DNA of 64,000 nucleotides. Origin: Halopseudomonas pelagia CL-AP6 (GTDB lineage: Bacteria > Pseudomonadota > Gammaproteobacteria > Pseudomonadales > Pseudomonadaceae). The stretch covers positions 1 to 64,000 of the forward strand of contig NZ_AROI01000007.1 in assembly GCF_000410875.1 (NCBI RefSeq), written 5' to 3'. This document shows positions 26,901 to 38,900 of the stretch, piece after piece; within the stretch, counting starts at the first letter, position 1; each line of letters starts with the position of its first letter. The position numbers were made by a program, and so were the translations under genes. The notes beneath the pieces were generated by a model, which did not search any database, was not told where the DNA came from, and saw only the letters and a program-made list of their open reading frames with translations.

Positions 26901-29900
26901 GTAATCCGCTTAGTCTTTTGCCGGTCATTGCCGATGACGAGGCGCGGCAGGCGCTGCTCGATCTGGAGCTGGCCTGGGAGTCGCCGCTCAGTATCCGCGC
27001 TGAGAACCAATTGGAACAATTGGCCGTTTCCGGCAATTTCGGCTCCCTTTTTGGCTCTACCAGTGACGGCGGCGCCGTAGGCGCGGCGGTGAACGTACAA
27101 ATCACCGATAACCGCGCGGTTGCCGGCATCGGTGCCGGTGGTGTGCTCAATGCCAAAGCGTTGGATGTCAGCGCGCTTCAGGATGAGATGATTATTGGCC
27201 TGAGTCCCTCGGCAGGCAAGGGCGCCAGCGTTGCCGGAAATGGCTCGGTGGTCGTCAGCGTCGTCGACAGCACGGTACATGCTTCTGTGCATAGTAGTAC
27301 CGATGTCACCGCCGACCGGGTACGCCTTGATGCCGAGCATCAGTTGGGGGTCTGGAGCGCGGCTGGCGCGCTGGCGTCATCGGAAAACGCCGGTATTGGC
27401 GCAGGTGTTGCCGTCAATGTGGTGAACACAGATGTCTATGCTCTGGTCGGCCAGAACAATCTGCTGACCAGCGCACGGAATAGTTGGCGGCCGGCCAGCA
27501 TGGGCACTGCTCTGGCTGATGCGACCCAGGGCCGCTGGTTGGTTGATGACCTGACCCTCAGTGCGCAGAGTTCGGGGCAAAGCGGTGCTTTCTCGGTCGC
27601 TGGTGCATTAGCGCGGTCAGAGGAAGAGCAACAGCAGCAGGATGCGGTCGCCGCACAGAGCGGTGGCGCAGACAAGGGCAGTCAGGACAAGGCCGGCAGT
27701 TTGAGTGAAGCGATCAAGACCTCGCTGACCAACGGGCTGGCATTGATTACCGGCGAGTTCAGCGCCGCAAAGGATAAAACCGTCGAGCAGGGCGACGCGG
27801 CGGTCAACAAGATCGGTGAATACTGGACCAAGCTGCAGGACCTGTTCGCTGGTGGCAGTTCCGGCGACGCGGGCAATGATGGTCCGGCAGAGGGTTTTAG
27901 TCTGGCAGCAGCGGCTTCCGGTAGCGTGAATGTCTCTGCGCAGAAAAACCGCAGCCACCTCGGCAATATCGTGCTGGATCCCCGTAACAGCGATGGCGGC
28001 AGTCAGGTCAACGTACTGTCACTCAACCAGACCCATCAGATCAGCGGTGCCGGTGCTGGCGCGTTGACCCTCTCCGGTGGCGGTGACAAGAGCGAATTCA
28101 GTACAGCCCTGTCCGGTGCTGTGGCGTTCAATCAGTTGAACAATGTGACCGAAGCACAAGTGGTCAGCGTGATCATGACCAGCAACGACCTGCTGAATGT
28201 GCAGGCTGCCAGCGGCGGGGATCAGATTGCTCTGGGTCTGGGGCTCTCGGTGGCCAAGGGCGGCGAAACCAATGTCGCCGTCGCGCTGTCTGGTTCGGCC
28301 GGCGTGTTCGGCAATCAAACGCGAGCCAGCGTTATCGACTCGGTCGTCAGTCAACGTGGCGACAATCCTGGCAGCATTGCCGTCAATGCCTACGACCGTT
28401 CACGCAATCTGCTCGGCGGCGGTGCCTTCGCGGTTAGCACCGATAAGGGCGGCAGCGGCGGCGGCTCCTTTGTTGTCGGCGTCATGCAGAACCAGCTGGA
28501 GGCCGAATGGCTGGGCAGCAATGCAACCGATTTTGCCAGCCTGGAGATCAAGGCCAACAGCATTTCGCGCGTGCTGGCGGGCGCCGTCGGTGTTGCTGTC
28601 AGTACCGGTTCCGAGAGCGGTGCGGGCGCAGGCTCCTTGTTTGTCGTGGTGATGGACAATCAGGTCAAGGCCAGAGTAGACAAGCGCGACCAGCGTGATT
28701 CGTCGCTGAGCGGCGGTGACGTTACTGTAGCAGCGGCAAGTGTTTCCGGCATGGATGCGCTGGCCAGCATCTTTGCCCATGACGCAGCCGCAGCGACTAC
28801 TTTGTCTGCCAGTGGTCTGGATCTGGACGGCAATGCCACTATCGCGCAGATTGAGGTAGAGGCACAGACCAACGACGAGCTTTTTAAAGAAAATGACGAC
28901 GGCTTCGATACCAACACCCAGGAATCCGACAGCACAGCGGATACCACGACACGCAATCTGTTCGACAGCGGCACCATTGGCGGCGAAGCGATTCTTGGTA
29001 TCGCCGGTAGCTTGGCGGCAACGGGCGGCAAGACCGCTGTCGGTGGTGCTTTTGGGGTGGTTTACAACGGCAGCGATTATGCTGTCAGCATCGCTAATAC
29101 CGATATTGACCTGACTGGTGACCTGCGCCTGGCTGCGCGTAACGAAACCGACGTGCTGGCCGGTGCTATAGGTGCCGCCGGCGCACAAGACGTTGCCGTT
29201 TCCGGCTCTGCCACGGCGATCATCGGTCGCGGTACCGTATCAGCCAATCTGGATATGTCTGGGCGTACGTTGCTAGCGGACGATCTGGTTGTTGAAGCCT
29301 TGAAAAGTGGTGGCTTCTATTCCCTGGCAGGCAGCATTTCAGCCAGCAGTAATACCGTAGCCGTAGGCGGCGCCTTTAGCATCAACGACATGCAACAGGG
29401 CGCCAGCGCCATCGTCCAGGGCGGCACCTATCAGCTTGACGGTAATGCCCGCATCAATGCCGCGCAGCAGAGTCGGATCATTACCGCAGCGCTGTCGGCT
29501 GCGGTGTCTGCCAGCGGCGTGGGCGTCGGTGCTGCAATGACCTACAACCGTATCGCCGACACCACCACGGCCGAGCTGCTCAGAGCCACGCTCAGCGCGC
29601 ATGACCTGAATATTGCCGCCAGTCAGCCGAATCTGGGGGCGAGTATCTGGTCGCTGGCCTTCAATTTGGCGGCCGGCGGTGGCAGTGCCGGCGTAGGCGC
29701 AGGCGTCGCAGTGAATCTGATTGATGCCGAACGGGCCGCGAAGGTAACGGACAGCCTGGTCAATCTCGACGGCAATCTGCATATGACCTCGGCGCTGGAC
29801 GGCGAGATATGGAGTATCGGCATAGACGCCGCTGGTGGTGGGACGGCCGGTGTCGGTGGTTCTTTTGCGTTCAACAATATCAGCGGCAAGGACGAGGTGA

Positions 29901-32900
29901 GCGTTTCTGGCTCCACCTTGACGGCAACGGCAACTGACCAGACTCTTTCGCTGGATGCCAGTGCTGGCAATGGCCTGACGATTGCCTCCTTGGCAGGCTC
30001 TGTGACTGGCGGCGGTACAGCCGCAGTGGGGCTGGCGGCGTCGGTCAATCGCATCGCTGCCGATCGCACGGCATTGATCAGTGATAGTAGCGTGACTGAC
30101 TTTACCAGCGTGGCCTTGAAAGCCGGGGTGGAACAAGCCATCTATTCGATTGCCGTGGCAGGGGGCGGTGCGGGCAGCGTCGCGGTGAATGGCGCGACCA
30201 CGACCAATATTCTCGATGGTACCGAGCGAGCAGCAGTGGTCGGCAGCTCGCTGGATGTAGGTGCTCTCAGCCTGTCCACAGCACAAGGCAAGCGTACCAT
30301 CTGGGGCCTGGGGCTGGTACTCAATGGCGCTGGCAGCGTGGCTGTGGGTGCGGCCAACGTGAACAATATCATTCTGGCCAAGCGATTAGCCGAGGTCGAT
30401 GACAGTGATTTGACGCTGTCAGGCGCGCTGACAGTAGCCAGTGGCGGTGATGCCTTGATCCGCTCGGCGGCGTTGGGTGCCGGCGGTGCCGGCAGTGCGG
30501 CGGTAGGTGCTTCGGTTGCCGTAAACCTGGTGAACGGCGAGGAGACCGCGCGCATCAATGACAGTAGTGTCGATGGCGCTAGCTCGCTGGTCGTTGACGT
30601 GACTCGCGGCGAAGTCGATATCAAGACCCTGGCGGGTAACGTGCAGGGTGGTGGGTCCGGCGCGGGCGCCGGCGCTGTGGCGGTGAGCACAGTCAGTCAA
30701 CGTCGTCAGGCTCTGGTACAAAATACAACATTGAATTTGTCGGCTGCCGCGCCGGCGCGGGTTGAAGCGCTGACCCGTGCGCGTATCGATACTCTGGCTT
30801 TGAGTGGCGCGGGAGCAGGTTCGGCCGCAGTGGTGTTCTCCAATACCACGAACAATATCGATGCCAAAACCTATGCCAAGGTGAGCAATAGCAGTGGCAC
30901 TGCAGGTCATCTGCAAATCAAGGCCACTGATCGTTCCGAGATCAATTCGTTGGCTGGCGGTGTCGCCGCTGCCGGTGCCGTGGCGGTTGGGGTGGCTTCT
31001 GCAGTCAATCGGATTGCCAATGATATCGAGGCCAGCCTTACTGGCCAGCGTACAGCTGTGGGTTTTGCGTTAAATGAGCTGGGGGTGCATGCGCGCTCGG
31101 ACGCAAGCATCCGTACTGCCTCTGTATCCGGTGGATTTTCCGGTACCGCTGCGGTCAATGGCGGGGTGGCTACGAGCATTCTGCATACCAGCACCCGCGC
31201 TATGATTAATGGCGGTGCCGATGTGTTGGCGCAGAACAATGTTGCTGTGGTCGCCTATAACCGTGATGTTATTGATTCCTACGCCGGTGTGGTGGCAGGC
31301 AGCGGCAATGCTGCAGTGTCGGGTATCTTGACTGTCAACGTGGTGCAGAGCGATACCGAAGCCGCGATTCGCGGCGCGACTACGCGGGTCACTGCGCTAG
31401 GGTTGGGTGCCGGAGTGGCGGTAGACAGTGGTGTGGTAACCAATGCGCCCAACACCCAATTGTGGGCGGATGCCGAGGAATTTAACCCGGTAGCGGATCT
31501 GCAAACAGGCTCCGAGATTATCCGCGGTCTCGCGGTTCGGGCAACGACGCTACAGCAGGCCGGTCAGATGAGCGTCAGCGGCGCAGTTTCCTTAGTGCCG
31601 CTGGCCAGCGCTTCGGTGGGTGGCGTAAGTAATACCAGCGTACTCGGCGGCTCTACACTTGCGGTCATCGATCAGGCGCAGATTAATCAGGATAATGCCG
31701 GTGCTTTCGCTGCGCAGCAGGTCAGCGTTGGCGCCCATGCGCATAGTTACAGCTTCGGTGGCGTGCTGAATGCGGCGTTATCTCTGGGCGCTGCTGCCGT
31801 GGCGGTCACTGCGGACACCGGTGTCATCAGCCGTGATGTGACGGCTCAGGTAAGCGGTGCCAAGCTGGCCAGCCGTGGGGCGACCAGCGTCAAAGCGGGT
31901 TCTACCCGCTCGGCGAGCAGCATTGTGATTAGCGCGTCCGGCGCCATTGTTGGCGTCGCTGGCAGTGCCAGTGTGTTGGTGCTGGAAGGCAGCACCCAGG
32001 CACGGGTGGATGCTGCAAGTCAGCTTAATGTCGGCAGCCTGGCGATCAAGGCCAGTGCCAGCAATTACCTGTCACCCAATGCCCAGACGGTCAGTGGTGG
32101 GGCAGTGGGCGCTGGTGCCGGGGCTGGGGTGGGGTATAACAAGAGCACCGTGCGTGCCTGGTTAGGCGCGCAGCCTGGTAGCAGTCAAGGTCGTACCGGT
32201 GTAATCACTGCTGGAGCCGTATCTGTCGAGGCTGCCAGTCTGACCGACGCGAAGGCGTTGAGCGCCAGTGTCAGTGGTGGCGGCGCGGCGATGGCCGGTT
32301 CGGTCAACGTACTGATTGTTGAAAATGTCACAGAAGCGGGAGTTGGAGCAGTTGATTTAGGTAGCGCGGGTAGCCGGGCTACCAGCTTGAAAGTCGATGC
32401 CTACGACCGATTGGAGGTCAATAGCATCGTCGGCTCTGGTGCTGCCGGAGGATTGGCGCTGGGCGCCAGTGCCAATGTACTGGTGGCCAATAATGCGACG
32501 CGGGCCCGGGTGCTGAATAGTAACCTGTGGACTACCGGCGCGGTCGGAGTTACCGCCCAGCGTGAAAGTGATATCGCTCTGACCACCGTTACCGGTGGCG
32601 TTGGCGGCAGCGTAGCACTGGGCGGAAGTATCGGCTTGATCATGCTGGGTTCGGGAACCACTCAGGTGGATGACTCTAATGCGATGGACGAGCTGAATTC
32701 GGGTGATGCCGGTACGCTATCGATGATCGACGGTTTTACTGACCGTGAAACCGCCGATACCCAATATCAGACCCTGCAGTTGAACGACCAGACCGGCGAA
32801 TATGAGCTGGTAATGCTCGACAACAGCACTGAAACGCAATGGCTGAATCAGCAAGGCCAAATTGGCTCGAGCAGCGACCGTTTTGCGGCCGGGGCTGGCG

Positions 32901-35900
32901 ATATCTACCAACACGAGACCCTGGCGCAGATATCTGGCGGTCAGGTTCACAGTGGTGGTCTGGTCACAGTGTCGGCCACCGACGCCATTCGCACTCAGAA
33001 CCTGGTTGGCTCGTTGCAGCTATCCGGTACCGCAGCAGTAGGTGGTGTGGTCGGCTTTACCCTCTCCAACTCCAGAGTCACAGCTGAGCTCAAGCCGGTT
33101 CTACTTAACAGTGCCAGTGTGCTGCTCAAGGCCGACAGCTTCAATTTGTATAACGACAAGCCAGCGGTGCTGGTGGATGCCTATACCGGCGCGGCTGGCT
33201 TTGGTGTCGGTCTGGGTGCGGGGGTTGGCATTGCCTTGATGAACAACCTGGTTACGGCGAGCCTGGACGGTACGGTCAACACCTCTGGACATTTCAACGC
33301 CAGTGCGCGCGACGCGCTGGACCTGGATGTGCAGGTGAAAGGCGGGCAACTGGGTGCCGCCGGTGCCGCCGGTATCGTGATCGGTGTTGGCGAGCGGGCC
33401 AGTCAGGTTCGCGTAACGGTGGCCGACGACGCCAGGCTAAATGCTGGTGGCACACTGGATTTTTCCGCGATCTCGGAAGGCGCTAGCCGCGTCAAGGCGC
33501 AAGGCGCCTCTGGCGGCATCCTGTTTGGCGTGCAAGCGGCGGTAGTCAACGCGCGTGATACCAGCGTTGCAGGCCTCACCGTTGGTCAGCGGGCGCATGT
33601 CACTGCCAATATCCTGAACCTGTCGGCCATTGCCAAACCACGTCTCGATGCCGAGGGTCTGGGTGTTGCGGTGGGTGGTTATGTGGCCATGGGTGGCACG
33701 GTGTTAAACGCCGAGGCACTGTCTTCGGCTTATCTTGATCTCAAGGCTGACAGCCGTCTGACCGCACGCGATGCGAACCTGCGCGCTGCGATTGAGCGTA
33801 ACGGCAATGCCGACAGTGTCAAGGCGCACGGCGTAGGGGTGGTCGGAGGTCTAGGTCTATCTGCCAACGCGGTAGTAGCCAGTGCGCGTAACACCGCCTC
33901 GAGTTTGCTCCAAAGTGCCGAATCGACGCGATTCCAAGGTGTGTCAGACGGCAACTGGAGCTTTGTCGCCGCGACCAATGTACGCCAGCGCGCCTCGACA
34001 CAGGGCATTACCATCGGACTACTGAGTGTCGGTGCGCACGTTGCTGAGGCCCTGGCCAATACCTCGACACAGGCGCTGCTGAAAGGGCATTTCAGTGGTG
34101 ACATGGGTGCGCTGAACGTGTCCGCCTCTGCCGTTGTTGATAATGAAGCTCGCTCCACTGCTGGGCAGGGCGGTTTGATCAGCGGGGCGGCCTCGTTGGC
34201 CAGAACGGCTGACACCAGCACCACGAAAGCCTATTTGGATGCTCGCGGGCCACAGGGCTCTGTTGACGATGCGCTGTTCAGATCGGTTACGCTAAGCGCT
34301 CTGCATCAATCCCATTTCAATGCGTTTGTCGATAGCGTTAATGCTTCGCTGGTCGGTGCTAGCGGTGCGCATGCACTTAACCGAGTCAGGCTGAACACCA
34401 CCAGCGAACTGGCCGGCACCTCGCGTTTGCAGTCTTACGCCTACGAGCAAAGTGCTCGCAGTGAAGTGACCAAGGCTGCATCCAGTGATTACAACGTCAA
34501 GTCAGGTTCCGGTGGTGTGATCGATGCCGCTGCAGCACTGAGTGAGTCGGTGATTAAAGTGAATACTCAGAGTCTGGTAGGTGACCAGGCGAAGCTTCAT
34601 CTGATCGGTGATTTCCGGGTGCCACAGAACATGCTGATCCACGCGTACAACTCGGTATTCGCGCGCGATACCGTGAAGCTGGACAGTGGCGGAGCTATTG
34701 CGATTGCCAAGGCCGATTCGATCATTGATGTGGATCAAGCTATTGCGCGCGTGACCGTCGGCCAGGATGCGGATCTATTGAGCATCGGCGATATCATTCT
34801 CAGCGCCAGTGGCGGCTATGACATCGACGCGCGCTCCAACGCCAAGACTTGGGGCCTTGCTGGCGCGGCAATGGGTTATAGCCAGGCTCGGGTCAATGCC
34901 GATTACGATGTGATTATCGGCACTGATTCAACGCTGTTGGGCTACGGCGATATTCGGTTGTATGCCGGTCAGAACGTGAGCGGTAGCTCCAGTCAGGCGA
35001 CGCTGACCGCGCGTACGGATCTATGGAATAACACGGCTTTCCCGGTAGTCAACAAGCCTGATGCCGATGCAGTGTTCCAGCGCGACAGCATGATTTCTGT
35101 CAATGCTGGCAGCGAGGTCAACAGTATTGGCGATATCTTTGCCTACGCTGACAAGGGCTATGGCAACTTGCTTGGTAAAGGCCAGGCCAAGGACCTCTAT
35201 ACCGAAGCCTTGAATGCTCTGGGGTTGTCGGTCGAGATCACCTCCGGCAAGCAGCAGAACACCTCCACTGCGGTGGTGAAAGTGGATGGTTCGCTCAACT
35301 CTGGGTATTACAACAAACGTTCTGTGCATATCACTGGCCTGGAGTACTGGGTCAATGGCACCAGGATGACGTTGGAGCAGATATCTGCTCTGGATCTGGA
35401 TGAAAACAGTACCGACCAGATCGTTATCAAGCCGATTGTCACCACCAGTGACGATGACATCACCTTCAGACTGAAGGAAGGCACTTACTCTCAATATATT
35501 AGCCAGCGTGTTGAGGCGCTGAACAAACAGCTAGCGGATTACGGCTTGTCGCCTATTGAGCGTACCGCCATGCAGGCGGAGCTGAACGTGCTTCAGCGCA
35601 CATTGACGGCGCTGTTCGAACAAATGGGCGGTGATGCTTCACAGGGTGCCAGCCTGGCTCGCGATCAGATCATTCAAGTGTTTGAGCTCGATCCGATCCT
35701 TGCCAAGCCCGGTAATGTCGTGGTGATTGGCGATGCGCTGATTGGCAGCGGCAGGCTGAGAGCGCCGGGTGATGCGGCTATTACCGTGACCAATGACAGC
35801 TCCGCGTTCCTGCGGATCATGGGGCTCGAAATTCCTTTCCGTGAGGGTGGGCAACTGCTGTTCAATCTTGCCTCGCTAACCTCCGTAGACGAGATCAATA

Positions 35901-38900
35901 ATGCCAATGCGGTTGCCTACAAGGGCCAGGCCAGCTTTGGCAATGTGACGGTTTCCAGCAATTCTCCCGATCCGGTCGTGACGGTCATCAATAATTACAA
36001 TCCTTCCACCGGTATCGTGGGTCAGGATGGTCTGCGTTCACCTGCGCCGGATATTTATATTGATGGTCGCATCTTCAACCAGCGTGGGCTGGTCAGAATC
36101 ACTGCCAGTTACGGCAGTATCTATGCCAACAGCGATATCCGTGGCAAGACATTGGAAATCAGTGCTGGTCGGGATTTCGTTCTGAATGCTGAAGATGCTT
36201 TCTTTCATGTCGGCGGTGATCCAGCGACTAATAACAACGGCAGCAATCTAACTGCCCCTGCGGCTGGTTCCGGGGTGGTTGCGGGTAATAACGTGGTTAT
36301 CAGCGCCCAGTACTTGAATATCAATGGGTTGATACAAAGCGGCGTGGCGAATTGGACGGCCACTATCCAAGACAGCGCGCAGCTTAAGACCAGGATTGAT
36401 GCTGGCCGCAACCTGTATCAGCTTGGGCTCGGTGATGCGGTGATCAGTCTCCAGACTACGGACGCGCGTACCGGGGTCCTTGGCTACAATTACGACTTCC
36501 GCTCTGAAAGCGTCGTGCTCGACGCGGTCGAAGTCGCTGGCGGCTATATGGAACTGACCGGCTACATTCTGAGTACCGGCAACGGCCAGCTTAGCGTGCT
36601 GGATGGTTACAGCCAGGTGGGTATTATTAACACCAGTGATTACACGCTGAGCCTGAGTGGCATTGATCTCGGCACCGGCACCAAGGGCACGCTGCGCATC
36701 AACGACGCCCGGCGTGACGGCAATGGTAACGAATATGTCTGGTCCTCCATTTACACGCGTGGTTACGATGCGGCTGCCGACGCCTACAAGGTTTATCTGC
36801 AGCAAGGGCTGAGCAGTGCGGTTCTGAATGCGACGGCGGTGCAGGTCGGCTCTGGGCGTAACACCAGCTATAATCCTGTGACGGGGCGTTCCTATGTCTG
36901 GCTGACGGGGCAGGACCAAACTGAAACGACTGTCGCCAAGTACTACAAAGATAAGTTCTGGGGTGCCTTTAATGTGGGTGAAGGCACACTCTATGAACCG
37001 CCCAAGGTGTGGACCGGTGACCCTCGGCCGATAGATGGCGCCGACTATATGGGCAATGTCGACGGTAGTTTGGCCTCCGGAGCGGTTAATCTGGTCACTG
37101 ACACCTTTGATACGGGCGAGGCACCAAAGGTCGATGTAAACACCTGGACTAGCTGTCACAAATGGTTCCTGTGGTGTCAGGTCAAGCGCAGTTGGCTTCA
37201 GACCACCACCGTGCAGGGCCAGAAGGTGATCAACCGCTATACAGTGCGGGCCGATAACCCGATCAATATCAGTTTTATCGGTTCTGATACGGGAGCGATC
37301 GACCTTAATTCCAACGGCAATGTGGTTTTGCTTGGCTCATTGTTCAACCAGAATGGCACGACCAATATCACCACCAATGGCAGCCTGACCCAGGGCGCCG
37401 ACTCAGTGGTTGTGCAGGCCGCCAACCTGAATCTGCAGGCGGAGACCGGCATTGGTAGCGCGACCCAGGCCTTGACGCTACAGGTCGGTGATTTACTGTC
37501 GGCGAAATCCAGTGCCGGCGATGTCAACCTGCGTGGATTGGGCGGGCTCAAGCTGGGGGCGTTGGAGGCGCTGCGCGGCAATCTCACGCTGAGCGCGCAG
37601 GGTAATATCACCACGTACAACAACTCGGTGACGATTAAGGGCCACGCGATTAATCTGAGCACCACCAGCGGCAGCATTGGTGCCAGCGGCAACCTACTGA
37701 ACATAGATACCAACACCAGCGGTGGTAGCTTCGGCACCATGCCAGCTACCCTGACTGCACGCGCCGTGGGCGGGGTGTTCCTGCAAGAAGTCAGCGGCGA
37801 TCTGCTGGTGGACCAGGTTCTGGCGGGTGGCGATGTGCATTTGCGCGTGGTGGGCGGCGATCTGATCGATGCCAATACCACACAGTCCTACGACGAACGT
37901 ACGCTCGATGAACTGAAGGCGCTTTGGAGCGACATGGGCCTGACCGGCCAGGCGGCCCTCGATGCGCTGGAGCAGCAAAAAACCGCGCTGATCAATGCTG
38001 GCCAGAACAGCTACGAGCGCTATTGGAATCTGCGCACCGACAAGACCACTGGTGTGGTCGGTGTGTTCGATCTGGATCAGGTTCAGCTCAGTGCTGCACA
38101 GATTGCTCAGCTCAAGGCACAGGACTGGTCGGACACGCAGATAGCGGCCGAGCAGGCGCGAATCGATACCGAGTACGACCAGCTGCACAACCGTTTTGGC
38201 AGCGTCGCCTACGATCCCGGCTATCAATACCAGCTCAGTGTCCAGGAAGCCGCTCTGCTAGATGCTACTGCGGCCTGGAGCGAAGATCAGTTGCAGTACT
38301 CGGTATCGTCGGCATTGCTGAGTCGGGGTACCAATACCCAGTCCAAGATTGAAGACAACAATATTGAGGGCGCCAATGTCACTCTGGAAGCCTATCGAAT
38401 CGGTCAGGTGCTCGCTGAGGATATCTACATCGACCTGAGCGTGGGCATAGAAAACCTGACCTCGGCACAGTTGGCCGCGCTCGCTGGTGCAGAGCTTGAT
38501 GATGTTTACTTCGATGACCTCAACGACAAGACCAAGATGCGGATTGTCCAGCGCGACGATCTGAACGTCTCGGCCACGGGCAATCTGGATGTAACGGCGG
38601 TCAAGGACGTCTACCTGGGGGGCAAGAACGACTTCAATATCTATAACGTGCAAGGCGATACGGTCCGCATCAAGACAGATGGCAACATTGAAAGCGCGAA
38701 CGGCAGCAACGTGGTGATCACCGGCCATGATGTCGTGCTCGAAGCTTCAAGTGGCGCCATTGGCGGCCAGGGCGCGGTGCATATGAACGTCAGTGGTGAC
38801 TTGGTCGCGCGGGCGGTATCTCTGAACCTCGCGCAGGCTGGCGATTTGCGGGTGTTGCGTCTGACCGGCAGCGACGCCATCACCCTGGCGTTGGGTGGTA

